From Pelobates cultripes (Eukaryota > Chordata > Amphibia > Anura > Pelobatidae): DNA of 64,000 nt. Positions 33,765 to 43,515 of this stretch are shown here, piece after piece. The first letter of the stretch is position 1. The number at the start of each line of letters is the position of its first letter. The position numbers and the translations under genes were made by a program. The notes under the pieces were generated by a model. That model had not been told where the DNA came from, did no database searches, and saw only the letters and a program-made list of their open reading frames with translations. The stretch covers positions 230,343,672-230,407,671 of the forward strand of contig OW240912.1 in assembly GCA_933207985.1 (NCBI GenBank), in the 5' to 3' direction.

Positions 33765-34297
33765 TTAAATGGACACTACAGTCACCTGAACAACTTTAGC
33801 TTGATGAAGCAGTTTTGGTGTATAGAACATGCAACTGCAGCCTCACCACTCAATCCTCTGCCATTTAGGAGTTAAATCCCTTTGTTTATGAACCCTAGTC
33901 ACACCTCCCTGCATGTGACTTGCACAGCCTTCTATAAACACTTCCTGTAAAGAGAGCCCTGTTTAGGCTTTCTTTATTGCAAGTTCTGTTTAATTAATTA
34001 ATAGCTTGCTAGACCTTGCAAGAGCCTCCTGTATGTGATTAAAGTTCAATTTAGAGATTGAGATACAATTATTTAAGGTAAATTACATCTGTTTGAAAGT
34101 GAAACCAGTTTTTTTTTTTATGCAGGCTCTGTCAATCATAGCCAGGGGAGGTGTGGCTAGGGCTGCATAAACAGAAACAAAGTGATTTAACTCCTAAATG
34201 ACAGTGAATTGAGCAGTGAAATTGCAGGGGAATGATCTATACACTAAAACTGCTTTATTTAGTTAAAGTAATTTAGGTGACTTTAGTGTTACTTTAA
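33765..34297. mobile_element. T2/Kolobok-like MITE
   Basis: Flanked by TTAA (33765-33768 and 34294-34297). The long inverted ends start TTAAATGGACACTACAGTC and finish with GGTGACTTTAGTGTTACTTTAA. The match extends inward (AACTTTAGCTTGATGAAGCA against GCTTTATTTAGTTAAAG; ATTTAGGAGTTAAATC against GATTTAACTCCTAAAT). The MITE is thus largely a hairpin with a central non-repeated part. Confidence 0.85.
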
Positions 34298-35860
34298 AAA
34301 ATAAATTCCATAGTGCATATCAAAAACTATGAATAAAATGAAAAATAAACACAAGTAGCAAACATGGTACAATATAATGGAGAAATTAGTGGGATTCGAT
34401 CTTAAATATAGAATACAGAAAAAAACTATTTATTATTACGTTATTATAGTTATTTTTAAAAGTATAAATAAATTATAAACAAAAATAAATGACACATCCA
34501 CATACAAAAGAAGAAAGGGTGGGTCTGGATGACCCAAAAAACCCATAAAGGATTAATAACATGACCCAATGATTAACCAGGTATGAAATATGATAAACCT
34601 TAGGAACAATTAATCTTATGATAGTCAATTCAACCAGTGGTTTTCTGAGGTCTTGAAGAGATTTCCATAAATAAGTGTTACTTGTATTGTTCATCCTCCG
34701 CCTAGCTGGGTACAAAAGAGAAAATGTTATGCGATTATCTACTAGGAACATGCATATAGAATAAATTCCCTGACAGTCATGAAAGAGAAGAAATCGGGTG
34801 ATTGTTGTATTTAAGATCACAATTTCTTCAGTATGCTGGAAGGATTGTCATTTTCTACACCTCTATGCCAAATAATTGACTAGCAGTGTGACTAGAAGAG
34901 AACTCTTACTGGTGCATGCTCTGTGGTGGCTATGGTTACTTTCCAAAGCTCTTTCCATTGGCTAGGGCATATAGGAATGGAGATACTCTGTCACTCTGTT
35001 AAGATGCTGGTATACTGGTCATGAAGTTTGACAGTGTCACGGTAGAGGAATGTCCTACTTGGAGAATGGGCCCCACGCAGAGTAAATCCATTCACACAGC
35101 AGTTAACTGAAAAGCAAATTGCAGTATTTAGACAAAAAAAAGACAGACTATATTTATAGGCGATTTGAAGAATTATTCACATAAGCAACTGTTGCCTAAA
35201 TTATGTAATTTAACTTTTAACTCAATTCAATTCTGTGTTTAGTGAATAAACCACATTGTCTTATAAAATGCATGAATATATTTTTTATCTTATTTTGGTG
35301 GGAGCAAGTGATAAACTGTGACAGACATTCCCTATCTCAGTAGTGGATATTGGCTTTCAAATCTCATTAGGAGCATTTACAACATGTGGCAGATAGTCAT
35401 AGACATATAGTAACTTGATTGCATCCATTACAGTCTATAACTGATTTTATTCACCCTCTTAGAATTAATTTAGGATGTCCTCCAAAGCTGTCTGTTCAAC
35501 TGCTCATTAAAATATAACAGCGAAAGCTGCTTTGCTGATTTAAAAATGATCACAGTCTGCCTCCAAAGGTATGGAATGCATTAATTATATAAAGGCAATA
35601 AGTTCTCTTTTCAGATCAGGTATTCCAATTATCTTCAACTATTATGATTTGCTATAGTTTTCTTTGAACCTGTTTATGTGTTTTATGCTGTGTTATTTTA
35701 TTTATCCAATGGGTACTCTCAAAATTCAAAGTTAAGAAAATAAAAAATCTTGTGTTACTGAATAAAACATCCTAGTACTTTACAGATGCATTTGCTTTGG
35801 CATTTAACATTGTACAGCAAAATACGGTGATGGAAGCTTATTATTTTCATGTGTTGGAGG
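34298..35860. other. No gene recognised
   Basis: About 1.56 kb of AT-rich sequence. The minus-strand frame at 34820-34473 shows no recognisable domain. Confidence 0.4.
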
Positions 35861-35867
35861 CAAAAAA

Positions 35868-36143
35868 ATGGGCAAACAAAAAGATCTGAGTGACTTTGTC
35901 AAGGGCCAAGTATTGATGGCTAGACGACTGGGTCAGAGAATCTCCAAAATAGCAAGTAGTACCTTCAAAAGTGGTGCAAGGAAGGATAACCTGCATCAGG
36001 CTCATTGGTGCCCCAGGCTCATTGTTGCCTATCTGATCTGATAATGCAGAATTGCTACTGTAGCTCAAATTGCAGAAAAACATAATGCAGCTCATGATGG
36101 AAAGGTTTCAAAAAACACAGTGCATTGCAGTTTGCTGCATATG
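35868..36143 (+). pseudogene. Tc1-like transposase N-terminal relic
   Basis: Starts ATG at 35868 and reads GKQKDLSDFVKGQVLMARRL, followed by GQRISKIA. Then, after a deletion and in-frame stops, come CPRLIV, ATVAQIAEKHNA and KVSKNTVHCSLL. This is the order of the paired helix-turn-helix DNA-binding region of Tc1/mariner transposases (S-FxRGxIVxxxxxGxSxxxIA, then GRPR, then TVxxxxxxxG). The catalytic DDE domain is absent: the sequence is cut at 36144 by the chromovirus LTR. Non-functional. Confidence 0.8.
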
Positions 36144-36718
36144 TGTCAGGATTACTAGTTGATCCAACACACAGAATAATATCACACCTAGGACTAAGGA
36201 TAATGTTTAATCGGACCTTAGAATGGCCGGACTTAACGTATTCAAGAATAGTCAGAATACTTGTCGAGGTCAGGGATACATAATGAGACACAACGATGAG
36301 GGAAAGCCAAAAGTCAAGGATACCAGAAATCAGGGAAGTCAAAACGAAGAAAAAGTCAAATACCAAAAATAACACGATCAGGAACACTCTCTCCAATAAC
36401 CAGCAAAGGGAAACCATGACAGGGCAATGAGCAAAAGGAGAAAAGAGTTTTAATAACACTCCTGCAGATCCGATTGGCCATAACCTGCCTTTGACGCCAA
36501 AACGTGCGTGCGCGTCTTTTGCGTGACATCACACGCACGTCAACACCATCATCACTGTGGGTGGACGTGGGGCTACAATATGGTGTGGATCCGCAGCGGC
36601 CACCACCATGCTGCAGGAGTCAGGCATACTGGTGCAGGACCGCTGAGCGGCACCTCCATTACCGCTAGGAAGGCAATTTCCACTGCAAACACCATAAGGT
36701 GAGGATGAATATGTGACA
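36144..36718 (-). repeat. 3' LTR of chromovirus
   Basis: 575 bp, TG...CA on the minus strand (TGTCACATATTCATCC to CTAGTAATCCTGACA). Matches the 5' LTR copy at 41328-41735 over most of its 3' part. Preceded by a weak purine tract, TTAGAGGGTAA. Contains a TATTAAAACTC TATA-like motif (minus, about 36456-36446). Confidence 0.85.
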
Positions 36719-36799
36719 TTACCCTCTAATTGAAGACTGCCCATTGGGCGGGCAGGACCAGGTTTGAGAGGAAACTTGGCGTGGAAAGAACAAATCTTG

Positions 36800-36948
36800 T
36801 AGCCAGCATGTATGTCAGAAGGCAGAACCCAAGAATGATCTGCAGGCCCATAGCCCCTCCAATACACTAAATACTGTAAGGAACCACAAGAAAACCTGGA
36901 ATCAATTATCGAGGAGACTTTGTTCTCCTCCTGTCCAGAAATGACCAA
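36800..36948 (-). pseudogene. Integrase chromodomain relic
   Basis: The minus strand reads NKVSSIIDSRFSCGSLQYLV, then YWRGYGPADHSWVLPSDI. This is the chromodomain fold seen at the C-terminus of chromovirus integrases (V-x-I-L-D-x-R, YLVKWKGY, -x-TWEP). It is in a different frame from the integrase core upstream, so a frameshift lies near 36910-36950. In active elements this domain steers integration to particular chromatin. Confidence 0.8.
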
Positions 36949-38147
36949 AGGAGAAGGGGGAACAACTGGAACTGTATACCTATTGCAAATAAGCGGTTTG
37001 AGTAAGGAGACAAAAAAGAATTAGGTATACGCAAGGTTGCTGGAAGAGCTAGAGAATAAGAAACAGGGTTAGTTCTCCTGACAATACCAAAATGACCATG
37101 AAATCTGGGAGCAAACTTCATGCTAGAAACTTTTAGTTTGATGTTGCGTGAGGATAGCCACACCCTCTCACCCACCTGGTAAACAGGGTTGGCACCCCAC
37201 CGTTTACCAGCATGAAATTTGAAACGAGCAGCCGCAGTCTCAAGAGTGTAGTGAACTTTAGTCCAAGTCTCATCAATAGAAGTAAGGCACTCATCCAGAG
37301 CAGGGATAGCTGTGTCAGAAAATACAGCAGGTAGAACAGTAGGATGACAAAAGTTATTGACAAAGAAAGGACTATGTCCGGATGAGTCATGGGTAGCATT
37401 GTTCCTTGTAAACTCGGCCCAGGGCAGCAATTCAGACCAGTTATCCTGTATACTATTTACAAAATGTAAAGACAGTTCCAACGATTGGTTAGCCCTCTTA
37501 GCCGCACCATTGGTTTGGGGATGGTAAGAAGAAGAGAATGATAATTCAATACCCAACTGTTTATGGAAAGCTCTCCAAAATTGTGACACAAACTGGAAAC
37601 CCATGTCAGATAAAATATTTTGAGGAATACCATGTAGTCTGACAATGTCTCTTATCAATATAAGAACCAGATCTTATGAAGATGGCAATTTGTTTGAGTG
37701 GAATAAAATGAGCCATCTTGGAAAAGCGGTCAACCACCATAAGGATGGTGGTATAACCATTAGAACTCGGAAGTTTCACAATGAAATCCATGGACAAGTA
37801 GGACCATGGAACTTCCAGGGTACAGGAAGAGGATGTAATAATCCACATGGAAGTTTATGAGTAACCTTAGAAACTGCACATACAGAACAGGCCTCCACGT
37901 AATCTTCGATATCTTTCCTGAGTGAATCCCACCGAAATGATCTCGAGACATCGGATATGGTCTTATTAATACCCGGATGCCCAACAGTCACATTGTTGTG
38001 GAATACCCTCATCACCTCCTCTCTTTCAAGCAACGGAATAAACAATTTATCTAGAGGGTTATTGCAGGGTGCCTGGGATTGAGCCGCCATAATAGGACAA
38101 AGCAGAAGGGGTGACAAGGAAAGAACAGTGGAATCAATGATACACAT
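36906..38147 (-). pseudogene. Integrase relic of chromovirus
   Basis: In minus-strand order: an HHCC zinc-binding region (HPGINKTISDV, CSVCAVSK; 38147-37776), the first catalytic Asp region ([23 protein letters not shown]; 37848-37606), then the main frame (37658-36906). That frame has [31 protein letters not shown] and the GPY/F-like region (FAPRFHGHFGIVRR). The catalytic glutamate expected in the QTER position is lysine here (AAKR). Together with three frames, this means the enzyme is dead. Confidence 0.85.
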
Positions 38148-38169
38148 TTAGGTGGAACAATAGGGGATG

Positions 38170-39113
38170 TATCTTGTTCTTGTTCAGATTCAATGTCAAA
38201 TTGCCTAGATAAGGCGTCAGCTTTAACGTTCTTGGGACCAAGTCTGTAAGTGATAATAAAGTTAAAATGAGATAAGAACAAAGACCATCTAGCCTGTCTA
38301 GAAGACAGTCGTTTAGCATCACCTATATATGCCAAATATTTGTGATCCGTTATGATCAGAAGGGGATCCTTGGAACCCTCTAAAAGATGTCACCATTCTT
38401 TAAGTGCTAGCATAATGGCCAACAATTCTCTGTTACCGATATCGTAGTAACGCTCTGCTGGAGACAACTTTCTAGAAAAATACCCGCAAGGATGTAAAGG
38501 GGAATCCTGTTTCTTCCTCTGAGAATGAACAGCCCCTACCCCTGTTTCGGAGGCATCAACCTCCAGTATAAAGGATTTGCTAGTGTCAGAATGTACCAAT
38601 ATGTCAGCAGATACAAACAATTTTTTAAGAAGCCCAAACGCCTCTCTAGCTTCCTAGACCATACCGTACAATTAGCCCCCTTACATGTCATACTGGTGAT
38701 GGCGGCTATCACAGAAGAGAACCCTTTGATGAATCTCCTATAGTAATTAGTAAAACCAATAAACCTTTGAATGGCTTTTAACCCATTAGGTAATGACCAG
38801 TGTAGAACAGCCTCTAGTTTACAAGGATTCATTTGGAATCCAGAGGCTGAAATATTATACCCCAAAAACTGTACCTCCATCTGGGCAAAGATAAATTTTT
38901 CAAGTTTGCAATAAAGCCCATTTTCAAGCAAAGTTTGCAGTACTTGTTTGACATGTTTATGAGGAGCCTGGAGGTCGGGGGAATAAATAAGGATATCATC
39001 CAGGTATACTAGAACAAAAGAATAAATATGAGCACATCATTAATAAAGTTCTGAAATACGGCCGGAGCATTGCATAAACCGAAGGGCATGACAAGGTACT
39101 CATACTGGGAAAT
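38170..39113 (-). pseudogene. RT / RNase H relic of chromovirus
   Basis: The minus strand reads [18 protein letters not shown] (about 39110-39050) and YLDD (39006-38995), interrupted by a short deletion and stop. Then come LENGLYCKLEKFIF and VQFLGYNISASGF, NYYRRFIKGFS (38931-38536), then RNase [34 protein letters not shown] (38620-38390). It ends with [12 protein letters not shown] (about 38215). The gene is split over several frames. The RT N-terminus is missing beyond 39113, where an unrelated repeat begins. Confidence 0.9.
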
Positions 39114-41065
39114 AATGAACCAAGGTAGGCACACTCCAATATTAAATACAGACTGGCCTCAAATGGAGCTCTCTAAAGAAATTAGATATAGGGTGCTCAC
39201 TTACATAAGGTTCTATTCACAAAAGCCCAAATACATACAAAAACAAATTGAATAAGGAGCACAACCATAAATGTTTATATACAGAAAAATATCTTTATTC
39301 AGTGGGAACACACTAATAAAGTATCTCATTACATGAAAAACCAGAATATAAAGTCATATCATGTTATAAAGCAACAGCCAGAACAATTCTGGCTGTGTAT
39401 GAAAACGCCAAATGCGTAATATATGAACAGCAAATTCTATAACATAGGTAGTTGGATGAGATACCAATACACTCTGTGACGAGACCAATCTCGCCACTGT
39501 GCATTGGAGGAGCCTGGTTTCCCGCCTGCTGCCTTTAGACTATGCCCCCATGTTGAAACGCTTAATTTTCCCCTGCAAAGACACGGAAACTGGGTCATTC
39601 GGTACTTTCCCTATTTGAACAGTGATACCCCAGATAGCTATGCCATGGAGCCCATTCGTATAAAGAAAGACTATGTGAAAGACTTTGGCTCCATGGCAAT
39701 TGAACCGTATGTATGTGATCTGAGCGCCATTCAGTAATAATGTGCGCTCAGATCTAAGCTATCTGGGGATATGTTAAATGTACCTTTTTTGCAATAGCTG
39801 CACAATTATATATTTTTATGTATTTTATTGTCTTTTGCTACCATGTGTTCAATGGAGTTTTGCCTCTGTCCTTGGAGATAATTGGATTACTTCCCAATTA
39901 TCTCCAGGATAGAAGACTCTGTGGAACTGGTTTTTGGCAGAAAAGCCATGCTTCATTTGGTCACAAAGGACTAAGTAAGTTTTATGTGAGTGTGATGCAT
40001 ACTTAAGTTATACATAAAGTTATGAAGAATGTGGAAAAACTGTATTTCTCTGCCTGTGATAATTACATTAACCCATTGTGTAAGGTAATTGTATCACAGG
40101 CAGAGGGGAGGATTTTGTGTGGGAGTGTCTGAGTGTATTGTACGTGTTTACTGGTTGTTTTACAAAACCCTGTGGGTGGTACTAATGTGTAAGTATGTGT
40201 ATATAAGAACAATAAACCCACCACTCTGTCTGTTCCTGCTTGACCCTCAAAACGGAGCCTTGTCTCATTCTTGGGGGGACTTATTGTATGCTGTTCCAGT
40301 TCGACTGCTAGGAGTGTAAACCTATTCGTATAGTTTTTTCTATTCGTCTGTTTACAGCTTTCGTATGTTTGAGAGCATTCGTATGCTTCTCCGGTTCGGT
40401 GGATTAGTGTCTACAGTAGCTGCCTGTATATCTGGAAGGGAATATCTCCTAAACAGCTTTTAACCCCTTTTATGCCCGGGTGCCGTTACACACTCTAACC
40501 CCACAAATATAAATACATATAGAAAAAAAATTAAGCATACCAGAACCAGTGAGAAGCAGGGAATCACCAAAACACCCCCAACGTTTTGGCAAAAATGCCT
40601 TTATCACGGGAGCCTGTTGAAAGAGACTAAAACCTGTTCTTATATACCCTCCAAAAAACACAAACATTAGAAACACCTGAAGTAAAACCTGTTTATGGTT
40701 ACCAAGGAAACCAAAGGCATAGACATGTAAACATACACATAACATGCAGGTTCCAGAGTAAAGTATATGGACTGATATAGTAAATATATTCTACATGATC
40801 CAATTTGAAACATGCAATATCCATATCATAAACAGACAAAAAGAAACATATTGAAATGATACAGACAGGAATTTAGTTATTTAGTTTTAAATCAGTATTA
40901 GTATGTATATATCAACAATGTTCCAAACTATATAGTGTCCCAAACTGTATACTGAGTTGGAAGAAATTGAAATGCATAAAGAGTGCAGTCAGATATATAA
41001 ATACCACAAATGCAGGGACCCGATCGAGAAGCTAAAGCTGGTGATAAATAAATTCAAGATAATCC
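39114..41065. other. Unassigned repeat DNA inside chromovirus
   Basis: Separates RT from gag. It contains AAAATATCTTTATTCAGTG (39285), the solo LTR, and CAACGTTTTGGCAAAAATGC / CTTTATCACGGGAGCC (40578), a motif echoed at 45.15 kb. Probably an older unclassified element, itself split by the LTR. Confidence 0.5.
39470..40495. mobile_element. Solo LTR, 1,016 bp, 5-bp TSD
   Basis: The LTR is 39475-40490, TGTGACGAGACCAATC...GGGTGCCGTTACA, flanked by CACTC on both sides (39470-39474 and 40491-40495). It has a TATATAAG box at 40200 and AATAAA at 40211. No internal coding sequence remains, so this is the product of LTR-LTR recombination. Promoter direction is plus. I cannot decide from the LTR alone between an ERV-like and a gypsy-like source. 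A related fragment lies at 27694-28018. Confidence 0.9.
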
Positions 41066-41068
41066 CCA

Positions 41069-41320
41069 TCATTCTTGAATATTACCTTCAAAATGCGGGG
41101 GAGGATATAGGGAGATAGTAGGTGCCTTGTATACTACAGGTGGAGGTACATTAGGCAGAGGTGACATAGTTGTAGAAACATCAAGCTGTAAATGAGCTGT
41201 CCGAGTAAGAAGAAGTGTACTGAAAGTCTGGGCAAATTGATCCATGTGTTGATCATTCTCCTCTAGCTTTCTCTCGCAAGCTGCTATGTGCTGACACAAC
41301 TCTGCATTATCTATGGCCAT
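41069..41320 (-). pseudogene. Gag N-terminal fragment of chromovirus
   Basis: Begins ATG at 41320 on the minus strand, 7 nt after the LTR end, and reads MAIDNAELCQHIAACERKLE with a coiled-coil-like start. It then gives MSPLPNVPPP and LYPPPHFEGNIQE. This matches the start of sushi/Tf1-type Gag, where the P-x-PxRFDG segment precedes the capsid domain. The rest of gag is missing. Gag forms the virus-like particle. Confidence 0.75.
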
Positions 41321-41327
41321 GTCGTAA

Positions 41328-41735
41328 TGTCAGGATTACTAGTTGATCCAGCATGCAGAATAATATCACACCTAGGACTAAGGATAACGTATAACCGGAC
41401 CTTAGAATGGCCGGACATAACGTATCCAAGAATAGTCAGAATACTTGACGAGGTCAGGGATACAGAATGAGACAAAACGATGAGGTAAAGCCAAAAGTCA
41501 AGGATACCAGAAATCAGGGAAGTTAAAACGAAGAGAATGTCAGAACAGAAAGAACACGATCAGGAACACTCTCTTGGATAACCAGCAAAGGGAAACCATG
41601 ACAGGGCAATGAGCAAAAGGAGAAATTAGTTTAAATAACCCTCCTGCAGATCCGATTGACTGTAATTGGCCTTTGACCCCAAAATGTGCACGTCTTTTGC
41701 ATGACATCGACGCCGTCATCACCGTGTGGAGAAGT
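41328..41735 (-). repeat. 5' LTR of chromovirus, truncated
   Basis: Matches the 3' LTR from its minus-strand 3' end (CTAGTAATCCTGACA at 41342-41328) to about 41725, where similarity ends. The first part of the LTR is missing. Confidence 0.85.
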
Positions 41736-41838
41736 CTGTGGTATTGTGTGCATGTATGTTTCCTGACATTTATGTTATGTATAAGTGTGGGCTACCTGTG
41801 GTATGTATATGTGTATATATGGGGGCTGCCTGGGGTGT

Positions 41839-41873
<35 letters not shown>
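41839..41873. repeat. (GT)n microsatellite
   Basis: Alternating GT followed by GAGAGAGA, between the truncated LTR and the L2 copy. Confidence 0.9.
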
Positions 41874-41875
<2 letters not shown>

Positions 41876-41917
41876 ATTGATGATGGGCTATCTGCAGTAC
41901 TGTGTGTTACTGAATAA

Positions 41918-43515
41918 AACATTTTTAATCCCAATTCTAAAGAAGCCCAATCTTGACCCTAACTCCCCATCCAACTATCGTCCTATCTCGCTACTGCCTT
42001 TTGCATCCAAGATCCTTGAAAAAATTGTGTATGTGAGATTGACAGACTTCCTCGAGTCCAACTCTCTGCTAGACCTGCTTCAGTCTGGTTTCCGTGCTAA
42101 GCACTCTGTGGAAATGGCACTGACCAAAGTATCCAATGATCTACTCACTGCAAAATCTCGTGGACACTACTCTATCCTAATTCTCCTTGACCTGTCTGCG
42201 GCTTTTGACACTGTTGATCATCAACAGCTTCTTCTCATCCTCCGCAATATCGGTCTACAAGATATTGCTCTCTCCTGGTGCTCCTCCTACCTCTCCCAGT
42301 GTTCTTTCAGTGTTTCTTTCTCTGGCTCTGCTTCTTCTCCCCAACTCCTCTCTGTTGGTGTCCCCCAAGGTTCAGTCTTTGGTGCCCTACTGTTCTCCAT
42401 CTATACTGCCTCCCTTGGTAAACTCATTAGCTCCTTTGGCTTACAATATCATTTCTATGCAGATGACACGCAAATCTACCTGTCCTCTCCTGATCTCTCC
42501 CCGTCCCTCTTGACTAGTTTCTCTGACTGCCTCTCTGCTGTTTCTAACTGGATGGCTGCCCACTTCCTTAAACTAAACTTGACCAAAACTGAAATTCTGG
42601 TCTTTTCTCCCTCAAGTCTTGTTACTCCTGTGTCTGTCTCCCTCCAAGTCAACGGTGCTACCATCAGCTCCACCACGCAGGCTCGCTGCCTAGGTGTTCT
42701 CTTTGACTCTGACTTCTCCTTCAAGCCTCATGTTCAATCTATCGCCAAATCCTGTCATTTCCATCTCAAAAACATTGCGCGCATCCGCCCCTACTTAACG
42801 CCAGATGCGACTAAGGTGTTGGTCCATTCCTCTGTCCTTTCTCGCCTTGACTACTGTAATCCGCTTCTCAGTGGTCTTACATGCTCCCAACTAGCGCCGT
42901 TACAGTCCATAATAAATGCGGCGGCGAGGCTCATCTTCCTGTCCGCCCGCGCCTCCCATGCCTCACCCTTCTGGCAGTCCCTACATTGGCTTCCTATAAA
43001 ATATAGAGCTCAATTTAAAATTCTGGTTCTTGCTTTCAAATCTCTACATAATGCTGCTCCCACCTATCTATCCTCCCTTATACACAAGTATGTCCCGTCT
43101 AGGCCCTTACGATCTGCTGAAGACTTACATCTATCTTCTGTCTGTACTCCCACCTCAAGGGCTGCACCGTTCCTGTGGAACTCGCTTCCCTCCTCCATTA
43201 GATCCTCACCCAGTCTCCACTCCTTCAAAAAATCGTTAAAAACCCACTTCTTCATAAAAGCGTATGACTTAAACTGTTAATATCTCCTGACTGATTACTC
43301 TTCTGCAACTGTCACTATTCTAAAACTATCCTTACCTTTTGGTGTCATTTTACTCCACTCTCTCTAGCATGTAAGCTCATTGAGCTGGGCCCTCAACCCC
43401 TCTGTTCCTGTGTGTCCAACTTGTCTGGTTACAACTACATGTCTGTTCGTCCACCCATTGTAAAGCGCTGCGGAATTTGACGGCGCTCTATAAATATCAT
43501 AATAATAATAATAAC
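41918..43515 (+). mobile_element. L2-like LINE, 5'-truncated, RT frame open
   Basis: Starts within the RT N-terminal region, carries the rest of the RT, then a 3' UTR with AAGCTCATTGAGCTGGGCCC and TGTAAAGCGCTGCGGAATTTG. It ends in ATAATAATAATAATAA, the usual L2 tail. The endonuclease is absent through 5' truncation. It is closely related to the copy at 14.9-16.0 kb but much less decayed. Confidence 0.9.
41928..43280 (+). CDS. L2 reverse transcriptase domain, uninterrupted
   Basis: 450 codons without a stop, from IPILKKPN to the natural stop after IKAYDLNC. Motifs in order: [30 protein letters not shown] (first catalytic Asp), [27 protein letters not shown] (catalytic Asp pair intact), [23 protein letters not shown], then the L2 C-terminal region [19 protein letters not shown] and [19 protein letters not shown]. 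The frame also stays open upstream to 41673 through unrelated sequence, so no native start codon is present. Without the endonuclease and 5' promoter this copy cannot move by itself. The long open frame points to a fairly recent insertion. Confidence 0.9.
   Translation: MPILKKPNLDPNSPSNYRPISLLPFASKILEKIVYVRLTDFLESNSLLDLLQSGFRAKHSVEMALTKVSNDLLTAKSRGHYSILILLDLSAAFDTVDHQQLLLILRNIGLQDIALSWCSSYLSQCSFSVSFSGSASSPQLLSVGVPQGSVFGALLFSIYTASLGKLISSFGLQYHFYADDTQIYLSSPDLSPSLLTSFSDCLSAVSNWMAAHFLKLNLTKTEILVFSPSSLVTPVSVSLQVNGATISSTTQARCLGVLFDSDFSFKPHVQSIAKSCHFHLKNIARIRPYLTPDATKVLVHSSVLSRLDYCNPLLSGLTCSQLAPLQSIINAAARLIFLSARASHASPFWQSLHWLPIKYRAQFKILVLAFKSLHNAAPTYLSSLIHKYVPSRPLRSAEDLHLSSVCTPTSRAAPFLWNSLPSSIRSSPSLHSFKKSLKTHFFIKAYDLNC

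Larger units (their letters stand above)
36144..41735 (-). mobile_element. Chromodomain Ty3/gypsy element, broken
   Basis: On the minus strand the order is a truncated 5' LTR (41735-41328), gag start (41320-41069), foreign DNA (41065-39113), RT (39113-38536), RNase H (38620-38170), integrase (38147-36906), chromodomain (about 36920-36800) and 3' LTR (36718-36144). This is the standard Ty3/gypsy order, unlike the elements at 53-61 kb. Most of gag, protease and the RT N-terminus are gone, and pol has several frameshifts. The 3' LTR inserted into the Tc1-like relic. Confidence 0.85.

Noticed and set aside
37645..37860. 71-codon plus-strand frame
   Set aside because: Antisense to the chromovirus integrase.
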